Positions 13,592 to 21,118 of a DNA stretch of 30,226 nucleotides are shown here, one piece after another. A model generated the notes under the pieces. The model ran no database searches and was not told the origin of the DNA. It was given only the letters and a program-made list of their open reading frames with translations. Location: the NCBI GenBank assembly GCA_964389735.1, contig CAYMEJ010000011.1:1-30226 (forward strand), in the 5' to 3' direction. Position numbers and translations under genes: made by a program. How positions within the stretch are numbered: position 1 is the stretch's first letter; each line of letters starts with the position of its first letter. The DNA is from JAQUVS01 sp964389735. GTDB taxonomy: Bacteria > Bacillota_I > Bacilli_A > RF39 > UBA660.

Positions 13592-14590
13592 ATGATAAAT
13601 AAGAAAGGGTTTACATTAATAGAATTATTAGCAGTAATAGTAATACTAGGAGTAATAATGGTAATAGCAGTACCAGCAATAACTAAGTACATTGATAATT
13701 CTAGAAAAGAAGGGTTTACAAAAACTGCTAGTGGAGAAAAACTAGAACTAACAAAAAGTCCTGATAAAGGAACTGTTAAAATATTTAATGATGGAGAAAT
13801 AATTGCATGCTTTCAAAGAGATATGTGGTATGCGGTTAAGAACTTAAATGATAATGAAGTAACTTTTGGAGAAGGAAAATGTGAATATGATGAAGAATCT
13901 AATTCATATGATACTATTCCTTTAGTATCTCGTGAGATGGTAGATGAATTACAAGAACAACTAGATTAAACAAAAGCCGAATTAAATACTTTGAAATCAA
14001 AAGGTGATGCAAAAGCAACAGAAATATTAGAAAGCAAGAAAGCTATGGTAAAGGGAACTGAAATAACAGGTACAATGGCAAATAAAGGAACTTTATCACA
14101 AAGTTTAACAGCAGGAGCAAGTCTTACATTAGCACCTGGATATTACTCAGGTGGAACAATAACTGCAAATACTTTAGCAAGTCAAACAGCAGCTACTGCA
14201 ACAGCTGCAAGTATATTAAGTGGAAAAACAGCATGGGTTAATGGTACTCAAGTAACTGGTACAGCTGCAGCAGGTAGTAATACTGAGTATGGAATGTATA
14301 CTTATAAACAAAAGAAGACTTTTACAAGAAAGATAGAAAAATTAGTTGTTTATTGGACTGGTGCTGGTGATAGACCGATTACATATTATGATGATGCGTT
14401 TATTACTGTAGGTCCTGGAACTGGTGGACCACTATTCTATGGAGCATTTATTTTTACTGATGGTAGAACTGCAATAGCAAGGGTTGAAAATGGTACTGGA
14501 GGATTATTAACATACGATGATTATTCATTTACATGTACAGGTGGTTCAGCTTATACACAAAATTATTATATAGTTAAATTTAAAGATTAA
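13592..14590 (+). pseudogene. Type IV pilin-like protein 2 with phage-tail-like repeats, interrupted by an in-frame stop
   Basis: The frame from 13592 opens with a prepilin leader (MINKKG, cleavage before FTLIELLAV, Glu at +5) and its hydrophobic helix, then a short Cys-containing domain (IIACF, GEGKCEYDEE) and a coiled coil (REMVDELQEQLD). A TAA at 13967-13969 (codon 126) stops it. The same frame then continues without a shift as TKAELNTLKSKGDAKATEI for another 206 codons. One C-to-T change in a CAA codon would explain the stop. The distal part has two similar motifs (KGTEITGT and NGTQVTGT), an APGYYSGGTITA stretch as in phage tail or baseplate appendages, and a Gly/Tyr/Thr-rich beta-like end. 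The distal frame has only a TTG at 13991 without a ribosome site. Read-through, a reading error or decay cannot be separated here. Confidence 0.8.
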
Positions 14591-14614
14591 AAGGAAACAT
14601 AGTTTTCTTTTTTT
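14590..14614 (+). terminator. Intrinsic terminator after pilin-like gene 2
   Basis: AAAGGAAAC / GTTTTCTTT pair around ATA (one G-U), followed by a T-tract. The hairpin begins at the last base of the stop codon. Confidence 0.8.
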
Positions 14615-14619
14615 ATTTC

Positions 14620-14648
14620 TTGTCTAAAATAGTTATTTTTAGTATAAT
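14620..14648 (+). promoter_or_regulatory. SigA-type promoter of smc
   Basis: TTGTCT (14620-14625) and a perfect TATAAT (14643-14648) are separated by 17 bases, 24 bases before the smc ATG. An AAGGTGATA ribosome site lies between them and the ATG. Confidence 0.72.
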
Positions 14649-14672
14649 AAACATTAGTGGTAAGGTGATAAT

Positions 14673-17630
14673 ATGTACTTGAAAGAAATAAGTGCAACAG
14701 GATTTAAATCTTTTGCAGATAAACTTAGTATTAATTTAGATGATAAGATTACTTGTGTAGTAGGACCAAATGGTTCTGGTAAGAGTAATGTTGTTGATGC
14801 TGTTAGATGGGTTTTAGGAGAACAATCAGTTAAATCATTACGTGGCGATGGTAGTATGACTGATGTTATTTTCTCTGGATCAAAAAGTAGAAACCAATTA
14901 AATGTTGCAAGTGTTAGTTTAATATTTGATAATTCAGATAATTATTTAAAAGTACCTTATACTGAAGTATCAATAAAAAGAAGAGTTTATAGAACTGGTG
15001 AAAATGAATATTTTTTAAATGGAGAAAAATGTAGATTAAAAGATATTACTGATTTGTTTATTGATAGTGGTATTGGTAAAGAATCTTTTAATATTATTTC
15101 TCAAGGTGAAGTACAAAAAATACTTAGTAATTCTCCTAGTGATAGAAGAGTTATTTTTGAAGAAGCAGCAGGTGTTTTAAAGTACAAGAAAAGAAAAGAA
15201 GAAGCTATTAGAAAACTAGATAGAACTCATAATAATTTAGATAGAGTTAATGATATTATTAATGAACTTCAAATACAAATTGAACCTTTAAAAGAACAAA
15301 GCATTAAAGCTAAGGAATATTTAGAAAATAAAAATGGTTTAGATAAAATAGAAGTTGCATTAATTAGTTATGAAATAGAACAATTAAATTATGAATATCA
15401 ATCTTCTAAACAAAAAATAGAAGAATTAAATAATCAAATAATGTCTTTATCTACTAATAGTAGTGGTGAGGATGCTAAAATTGATCAAGAAAAAGTTAGT
15501 CTATTAAAACTTGAAAAAGATTTAGAAGAATTACAAAAACAATTATTAGAAATTACTAAAGAAGAAGAAAAACTTAATGGTGAAAAGAAAATACTTCAAG
15601 AAAGAAGTAAATATGATGCAAAAGACCAAAAAGTATATGATAATATTTCTTTATTAACTGAAAAGAAATTAAAACTTGAAACTGAAGTAGATAATATTAA
15701 GAATGAAGATAATTCTTTAAGACTTGAATATGATTCTTTAACTGATAAATTAAATGATTTAAATGAGTCATTAAAAAGTAAAAAGAATGAAAGAGATAAT
15801 TTATATAGAGAATTATCATATAAAAATAAAGAGAAAATAGAATTAGATAATAAGATAAGTGTTCTTGCTAATTATATTGAAAATGGTGGAGGTTTAACTC
15901 AAAGTGTTAAATCAATCTTTAATAATCCTAAATTAACTGGAATTCATGATATAATTGGTAATTTAATTGATTGCGATGAAGAATATGCTAAAGCTTTAGA
16001 AGTAGCACTAGGTGCTAGTAAACAGTTTTTAGTTGTAGAAAATGAAGAAATTGCAAAAGAATCAATTAGTTATTTAAAAAATAATAGATTAGGTAGATGT
16101 ACTTTCTTTCCTTTAAATATTATTAAAGCTAAGAGTGTTGATTATGCTACATTAGATTCATTAAAGAATGATAATGGATTTATTAATACATTTGATAAGT
16201 TAGTAAGATTTGATAAAAAATATAATGATATTATTGCTAATCAATTAGGAAATGTACTTGTTACTGATAATATTGATAGTGCTAATAGAATTGCAAAGAA
16301 AATTAATCAACGTTATAAGATAGTTACGCTAGATGGAGAAATAATTCATGTAGGCGGTTCAATTACTGGTGGTAATGTTAATATTGGTAGAAGTATTATT
16401 ACTGATAAGTTTGAATTAGAAAAATTAAATAGAATTGCTAAAGATAATATTATTGTTATCAAGGATTTAGAAAATAATATTAAAGAATTAGAAGATGATA
16501 TTAATAAACAAGAAGAAATTATTTATAAAGAAAAAACTGATCATATTACTTTGGCTGAAACAAGAAGAAATAAGCAATCTTTAATTGATAATATTAATAT
16601 TGAATTAGAAGATGTTGATAAAGAATTAAAAGGACTTGGACATGTTACTAATTCTTCATTATCAGAAGAAGAAACAAGAATAATGAATGAATATTATGAT
16701 ACTGTTAAAAATAAAAATGAAATAGTTAATAATATTAAACAAATTACTAAAGAAAAAGATAATTTAAAAGCTACAATAGATGAATTAGAAGCAAAGAATA
16801 GAATTCATAATAGTAGTTTAAAAGGTTATGAAAAAGAATTAAAAGAATTAGAAATTAATGTTAATAGAATGGATGTTAAACTTGATAATTATTTAAATAC
16901 ATTAAGTGAAGATTATGAATTAACTTTTGAAAAAGCTAAAGAAAATTATGTATTAGATATAGAAGTAGAAGAGGCTAGAAGATTAGTTAATACTTATAAA
17001 ACTAATATTAAAAGAATTGGTATGGTTAATTTAGATTCTATTAATGAATATGAAAAGGTTAGTGAAAGATATAATTTCTTAGATAATCAAAGAAATGATT
17101 TATTAAATGCTAAGGAGCAATTACTTGAAATAATAACTGAAATGGATACAGTTATGGAAGAAGAATTCTTAAGTACATTTAAATCAGTAGAAAAAGAATT
17201 TGAACAAGTATTTAAACAATTATTTAATGGCGGTAAAGCTACATTAAAATTAACTGATCCATCTAATATACTTGAAACTGGTGTAGATATTATTGCATCT
17301 CCTCCTGGTAAGAAATTAACTACAATTTCATTATTATCTGGTGGTGAAAAAACATTAACTGCAATAAGTTTATTATTTGCAATATTAAATGTTAGGACAG
17401 TACCATTCTGCTTATTTGATGAAGTGGAAGCTGCACTTGATGAAGCAAATGTAGATAACTTTGGTAGATATTTAGACCATTATAAAGAAAAGACACAATT
17501 CTTACTTATAACACATAAAAAGAAAACAATGGAGTATGCTAATACATTATATGGTATTACTATGCAAGAATCTGGTGTTAGTAAACTTGTAAGTGTTAAA
17601 TTAGAGAATAGTGATAAGTATTTAAAATAA
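14673..17630 (+). CDS. smc: Chromosome segregation/condensation ATPase SMC
   Basis: SMC is the long coiled-coil ATPase of the bacterial condensin (with ScpA/ScpB) that compacts and separates sister chromosomes. The N-terminal head carries the Walker A motif GPNGSGKSN (residues 31-39), GEQSVKSLRGDG and the Q-loop (NIISQGEVQKIL). Two coiled-coil arms flank the hinge (about 422-566, GIHDIIGNLI to VGGSITGGNV). The C-terminal head has the ABC signature LLSGGEKTLTAISLLFA (about 887-903) and Walker B PFCLFDEVEAALDEANV (about 910-926). At 985 residues it is about 200 shorter than B. subtilis SMC, the difference being in the arms, and near the size seen in mycoplasmas. ftsY, the usual neighbour, is absent. 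A pyrophosphatase gene follows 27 bases later. Confidence 0.97.
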   Translation: MYLKEISATGFKSFADKLSINLDDKITCVVGPNGSGKSNVVDAVRWVLGEQSVKSLRGDGSMTDVIFSGSKSRNQLNVASVSLIFDNSDNYLKVPYTEVSIKRRVYRTGENEYFLNGEKCRLKDITDLFIDSGIGKESFNIISQGEVQKILSNSPSDRRVIFEEAAGVLKYKKRKEEAIRKLDRTHNNLDRVNDIINELQIQIEPLKEQSIKAKEYLENKNGLDKIEVALISYEIEQLNYEYQSSKQKIEELNNQIMSLSTNSSGEDAKIDQEKVSLLKLEKDLEELQKQLLEITKEEEKLNGEKKILQERSKYDAKDQKVYDNISLLTEKKLKLETEVDNIKNEDNSLRLEYDSLTDKLNDLNESLKSKKNERDNLYRELSYKNKEKIELDNKISVLANYIENGGGLTQSVKSIFNNPKLTGIHDIIGNLIDCDEEYAKALEVALGASKQFLVVENEEIAKESISYLKNNRLGRCTFFPLNIIKAKSVDYATLDSLKNDNGFINTFDKLVRFDKKYNDIIANQLGNVLVTDNIDSANRIAKKINQRYKIVTLDGEIIHVGGSITGGNVNIGRSIITDKFELEKLNRIAKDNIIVIKDLENNIKELEDDINKQEEIIYKEKTDHITLAETRRNKQSLIDNINIELEDVDKELKGLGHVTNSSLSEEETRIMNEYYDTVKNKNEIVNNIKQITKEKDNLKATIDELEAKNRIHNSSLKGYEKELKELEINVNRMDVKLDNYLNTLSEDYELTFEKAKENYVLDIEVEEARRLVNTYKTNIKRIGMVNLDSINEYEKVSERYNFLDNQRNDLLNAKEQLLEIITEMDTVMEEEFLSTFKSVEKEFEQVFKQLFNGGKATLKLTDPSNILETGVDIIASPPGKKLTTISLLSGGEKTLTAISLLFAILNVRTVPFCLFDEVEAALDEANVDNFGRYLDHYKEKTQFLLITHKKKTMEYANTLYGITMQESGVSKLVSVKLENSDKYLK

Positions 17631-17657
17631 AAAGAATAATAAAAAGGGGTAGTAATC

Positions 17658-19274
17658 ATGGAAAAAATCTATGTATTTGGGCATAAGAAACCTGATACTG
17701 ATTCAGTTACTAGTGCTATTGGTCTTTCTTATTTAAAGAATCAATTAGGACTTAATACTGAAGCTAGGATACTTGGGGATATTAATAATGAGACAAAGTT
17801 TGTATTAGATTATTTTAAAGTAGATAAACCAAAATACTTAAATGATGTTAAATTACAAGTAAAAGATGTTAATTATCATAGAGATTATTTTATTGATAAG
17901 GATATAAGTGTAAAAGAAGCTTATGAATATATGACAGTTAATGGTATTACTGGTGTTCCTATTGTTGATAAAGATAAGAATTTTATTAGTTTGATTACTG
18001 TTAAGAATATTACTAAGACTTTAATAAATGGAGATTTTAATAAATTACATACTTCATATGATAATATTATTAAAACTCTTCTTGGAGAAGAAATATTAAA
18101 AGTAAATAATGAAATAGATGGAAATATTACTGTTGCAAGTTTTAGAAGTACAACTTTTATGAGTAGTATTGTTTTAAAGAAAGAAGATATTTTAATAGTA
18201 GGAGATAGACATAGTATTATTGAATATGCTGTTAAAAGTGGTGTTCAATTGATTATTGTTACTGGTAATGGTGAAATAAAAGATGAACATTTACAAATAG
18301 CAAAAGATAATAATGTTAATATTATTAGAACTTCTTATGATACTTTCCATACTTCTAAATTAATAGGACTTAGTAATTATGTTGAATCTTTAGTAGAAGA
18401 TGGAAGACCTTATACATTTGATGAAAGTGATTATTATGATGAATTTGTTGAGAAAAGTACTAAGTTAAAACATAATAATTATCCTATTGTTGATAAAAAT
18501 AATAAATGTCGTGGATTAATTAGAATGACAGATATTGATGATAAAAATAGGAAAAAGGTTATATTAGTAGATCATAATGAAGAAGAACAAAGTGCTGAAG
18601 GATTAGATGAAGCTGAAATTATTGAAGTAGTAGATCATCATAAGATTGGTTCTATTTCTACTAATAATCCTATTAATTTTAGAAATATGTCAGTAGGTAG
18701 TAGTAATACAATTATTTATTATTTATATAATGAAAGTAAAATAGAAATACCTGATTATATTAAAGGATTAATGATATCAGGAATTTTATCTGATACATTA
18801 GTATTAAGTAGTCCTACAACTACTGAATTAGATAAAAGGGTTGTAGAAAGATTATCAAGTGAATTAAATCTTGATTATAAAAAATTTGCTATAGAGATGT
18901 TTAAAGCAGGAACTAGTTTAGTAGGTAAAACAAAAGAAGAAATAGTTAATGAAGATATTAAGATATTCTCTACAGATGATGATAAGTTTGGTATTAGTCA
19001 AGTATTTACTTTAAATTTTGAAGAAATAGAGAATAGCAAAGAAGAATATATTAATATTATTGAGAGAATTGCTAAAGATAAAGATTATAGAATGGTTATA
19101 TTATTAATCACTGATATAATTAATAATGGTTCATATATTTATTATACTAATAATGATAAGAGTTTATTAGAATTAGCATTAAATATAGATAATTTATATC
19201 AAGGATATTTTATAAAAGGGTGTGTATCTAGGAAAAAACAAGTGGTACCACTTATAATGGAAATAATGAGGTAA
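17658..19274 (+). CDS. Manganese-dependent inorganic pyrophosphatase with CBS/DRTGG regulatory insert
   Basis: This is a family II (DHH/DHHA2) inorganic pyrophosphatase, which hydrolyses diphosphate to two phosphates with Mn or Co. The 538-residue protein has the N-terminal metal motif GHKKPDTDS (His9, Asp13, Asp15). A regulatory insert of about 240 residues follows, with a CBS domain (about 75-120), a DRTGG-like domain (about 120-250) and a second CBS motif (NNYPIVDKNNKCRGLIRMTDI). The DHH motif is VVDHHK (Asp326-His328), then SGILSDTLVLSSPT and the DHHA2 domain (to VSRKKQVVPLI). CBS-type enzymes of clostridia are inhibited by AMP/ADP and activated by ATP or diadenosine polyphosphates, which probably holds here. 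It appears co-transcribed with smc and has an AAGGGG site. Confidence 0.92.
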   Translation: MEKIYVFGHKKPDTDSVTSAIGLSYLKNQLGLNTEARILGDINNETKFVLDYFKVDKPKYLNDVKLQVKDVNYHRDYFIDKDISVKEAYEYMTVNGITGVPIVDKDKNFISLITVKNITKTLINGDFNKLHTSYDNIIKTLLGEEILKVNNEIDGNITVASFRSTTFMSSIVLKKEDILIVGDRHSIIEYAVKSGVQLIIVTGNGEIKDEHLQIAKDNNVNIIRTSYDTFHTSKLIGLSNYVESLVEDGRPYTFDESDYYDEFVEKSTKLKHNNYPIVDKNNKCRGLIRMTDIDDKNRKKVILVDHNEEEQSAEGLDEAEIIEVVDHHKIGSISTNNPINFRNMSVGSSNTIIYYLYNESKIEIPDYIKGLMISGILSDTLVLSSPTTTELDKRVVERLSSELNLDYKKFAIEMFKAGTSLVGKTKEEIVNEDIKIFSTDDDKFGISQVFTLNFEEIENSKEEYINIIERIAKDKDYRMVILLITDIINNGSYIYYTNNDKSLLELALNIDNLYQGYFIKGCVSRKKQVVPLIMEIMR

Positions 19275-19275
19275 T

Positions 19276-19303
19276 AAGAAAAACGCGCAAGCGTTTTTCT
19301 TTT
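19276..19303 (+). terminator. Strong intrinsic terminator of the smc operon
   Basis: An 11-bp perfect stem (AAGAAAAACGC / GCGTTTTTCTT) closed by a GCAA tetraloop ends in a T-tract. It has the most GC at the loop end of any terminator here. Confidence 0.93.
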
Positions 19304-19306
19304 ATA

Positions 19307-19321
19307 TTGTAAAGTTTACAA
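19307..19321 (+). repeat. 15-bp palindrome TTGTAAAGTTTACAA
   Basis: A perfect 7-bp dyad around a central G, in the 159-base gap before mraZ, about 40 bases upstream of the mraZ -35. It looks like a repressor site, but I cannot name the protein. The half-site TTTACAA recurs at 19360-19366. Confidence 0.45.
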
Positions 19322-19359
19322 ATTAAATAAAAAAAATATTAAAAAATAGTAACTTTTTA

Positions 19360-19388
19360 TTTACAAGGAACTTCATATATTATATTAT
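19360..19388 (+). promoter_or_regulatory. SigA-type promoter of the mraZ (dcw) operon
   Basis: TTTACA (19360-19365) and TATTAT (19383-19388) are 17 bases apart. Transcription would start near 19395, just before the three MraZ boxes. Confidence 0.65.
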
Positions 19389-19399
19389 TGAGTTACGTA

Positions 19400-19425
19400 G
19401 TGGTTGATTGTGGTGAAAAGTGGGG
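19400..19425 (+). promoter_or_regulatory. Three MraZ boxes (direct repeats, 10-bp period)
   Basis: GTGGTT (19400), GTGGTG (19410) and GTGGGG (19420) are direct repeats at exactly 10-bp spacing directly upstream of mraZ. MraZ is known to bind such TGG-rich direct repeats before its own gene and to autoregulate the dcw cluster. The third box merges into the GGGGGA ribosome site of mraZ. Confidence 0.78.
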
Positions 19426-19433
19426 GATGCCAA

Positions 19434-19868
19434 ATGTTAATGGGTGAATATCATCATAGTATTGATGAAAAAGGTAGAATGATAATCCCAGCTAAGTTTC
19501 GTGAGGAACTTGGGGAAGAGTTTATTGTTACTCGTGGACTTGAAAATTGCTTATTTGTTTATCCAATGACAGAATGGAATCTAATTGTTAACAAATTGAA
19601 TAACCTACCATTTACCAAAAAAGATGCTCGTAACTTTATGAGATTCTTCTTATCAGGTGCTACACAAACAGAATTTGACAAACAAGGACGTATCAACATT
19701 GCCTCTCCATTGATCGAATACGCCGACTTAAAAAAAGAATGCGTGATTGTCGGCGTAAACGATCGCTTAGAAATTTGGTCTTTGGACAGTTGGACTAATT
19801 TCTTAAATACTAATGAAGAAAGTTTGTCAGACATTGCCGAAAATTTATTTGAGAAAGATTCTATGTAG
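19434..19868 (+). CDS. mraZ: Transcriptional regulator MraZ
   Basis: MraZ is the DNA-binding autoregulator at the head of the division and cell-wall (dcw) cluster. The 144 residues hold two SpoVT/AbrB-like halves, each with the DxxxR signature: DEKGRMIIPAKFREELG (from residue 11) and DKQGRINIASPL (from residue 82). The start at 19434 (MLMGEYHHSI) matches the family N-terminus and has the GGGGGA site seven bases upstream. The in-frame TTG at 19404 lies between the MraZ boxes and is not used. The coding sequence from about 19665 to 19800 is richer in C/G than its neighbours, with codons such as ATC, GCC, GTC, GGC and CGC that are rare elsewhere in the window. rsmH follows after 9 bases. Confidence 0.96.
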   Translation: MLMGEYHHSIDEKGRMIIPAKFREELGEEFIVTRGLENCLFVYPMTEWNLIVNKLNNLPFTKKDARNFMRFFLSGATQTEFDKQGRINIASPLIEYADLKKECVIVGVNDRLEIWSLDSWTNFLNTNEESLSDIAENLFEKDSM

Positions 19869-19877
19869 GTGATTATT

Positions 19878-20801
19878 ATGCATATTAGTGTATTACTCAA
19901 TGAATCAATAGAATCATTAAAAATAAAAGAAGACGGCATTTATGTAGATTGTACTCTTGGATACGCAGGTCATTCAAGTTGTATATTAAAAAGAATAAAA
20001 AGTGGTCATTTATTCGCCTTTGATCAAGATAGAGAAGCAATAGAAAAAGCTGATGTGAAACTATCTAAAATTGGGAACAATTATACAATTATTAAAAGTA
20101 ATTTTGTATATTTGAAAAAAGAACTTAATGACAGAAATATTAGTGGTGTAAATGGAATCCTTTTTGACCTTGGAGTATCAAGCCCCCAACTTGATGAAGA
20201 GGAAAGAGGATTTAGTTACCATAATGATGCAAAACTAGATATGAGAATGGATTTAGATAGTGATTTTTCTGCTTATAATGTAGTAAATGAATATAGTGAA
20301 GATGAACTAAGTAATATATTCTTTAAATATGGAGAAGAAAAATATTCTCGTAGTATTGCAAGAAATATAGTTAAAAGTAGAGATAATAAAAAGATTGAAA
20401 CTACTTTAGAACTAGTAGAAATAATTAAGAATAGTATGCCTGAAAAAGCTAAAAGGGATAAACATCCTGCTAGAAAGGTTTTTCAAGCAATTAGAATAGA
20501 AGTAAATCATGAACTTGATATATTAGAATCTTCAATGAGAGATGCATTAGATATGCTTCTTCCTGGTGAAAGACTTGCAGTAATAACATTTCATTCATTA
20601 GAAGATAGAATAGTTAAGAATGTATTTAAAAGTGTTACAAAAGAAGATCCTATGTATAAAGGATTACCTAATGTACCATTAGAGTTTTTACCTAACTTTA
20701 AATTGGTAAATAATAAAGCTATAGAACCATCTAATGAAGAATTAGAAAATAATAATAGAAGTAGAAGTAGTAAATTAAGAGTTATAGAAAGAATAAAATA
20801 G
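19878..20801 (+). CDS. rsmH: 16S rRNA (cytosine(1402)-N(4))-methyltransferase RsmH
   Basis: RsmH (MraW) puts the N4-methyl group on C1402 of 16S rRNA in the ribosomal P site, using SAM. The 307-residue protein begins with the family's HISVLLNESIESL and shows the SAM motif YVDCTLGYAGHS (about 23-34), AFDQDREAI, the hallmark FDLGVSSPQLD...RGFSY...LDMRMD, the KHPARKVFQAIRIEVNHEL stretch and ITFHSLEDRIVKNVF. The start is ATG at 19878 with TAGGTGAT just upstream. A GTG at 19869 is within that ribosome site. The Ser/Arg-rich tail (NNRSRSSKLRVIERIK) is the usual end. It is the second gene of the mraZ operon, with ftsL 15 bases downstream. Confidence 0.96.
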   Translation: MHISVLLNESIESLKIKEDGIYVDCTLGYAGHSSCILKRIKSGHLFAFDQDREAIEKADVKLSKIGNNYTIIKSNFVYLKKELNDRNISGVNGILFDLGVSSPQLDEEERGFSYHNDAKLDMRMDLDSDFSAYNVVNEYSEDELSNIFFKYGEEKYSRSIARNIVKSRDNKKIETTLELVEIIKNSMPEKAKRDKHPARKVFQAIRIEVNHELDILESSMRDALDMLLPGERLAVITFHSLEDRIVKNVFKSVTKEDPMYKGLPNVPLEFLPNFKLVNNKAIEPSNEELENNNRSRSSKLRVIERIK

Positions 20802-20816
20802 AAAGGATATGATAAC

Positions 20817-21110
20817 ATGCCAAAGGTTAAGAAAAGATTAAAGATGTCTAAGTTTGAAAGACTATTATATGTATTTACAATTGTATTATTGTTATCTACA
20901 CCTTTTGCAATTATTTTTTCACAAGCAACTTTATCTAAGATAAATTTTGAAGTTGAAAAAACTAAAAAATTAATTTCTTCTCAAGAAAAGAAGAATGAAA
21001 GTTTAACTATGAAAATAAATGAACTTGCTTCTTTAGAAAAAGTACAACAAGTTGCTAAAGAACAAGGATTGAGTTATAATAATAATAATATAAAATCAAT
21101 TTCAGAATAG
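20817..21110 (+). CDS. ftsL: Cell division protein FtsL-like
   Basis: This is a small bitopic membrane protein in the standard ftsL place between rsmH and the division transpeptidase. The 97 residues have a basic N-terminus, one membrane helix (about 15-36, LLYVFTIVLLLSTPFAIIF) and an extracytoplasmic coiled coil (about 40-75), ending in LEKVQQVAKEQGL, the pattern of FtsL/DivIC proteins. FtsL works with FtsB/DivIC and FtsQ/DivIB to activate septal wall synthesis. FtsL sequences diverge strongly, so the name rests on size, topology and position. The GAAAGGAT ribosome site lies nine bases before the ATG. Confidence 0.82.
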   Translation: MPKVKKRLKMSKFERLLYVFTIVLLLSTPFAIIFSQATLSKINFEVEKTKKLISSQEKKNESLTMKINELASLEKVQQVAKEQGLSYNNNNIKSISE

Positions 21111-21118
21111 GTGATAGT

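Noticed and set aside
13967..13969. TAA as a sense codon (alternative genetic code)
   Set aside because: TAA ends most other genes in the window, including conserved ones at the right place, so it cannot be generally reassigned. A single mutation or reading error is simpler.
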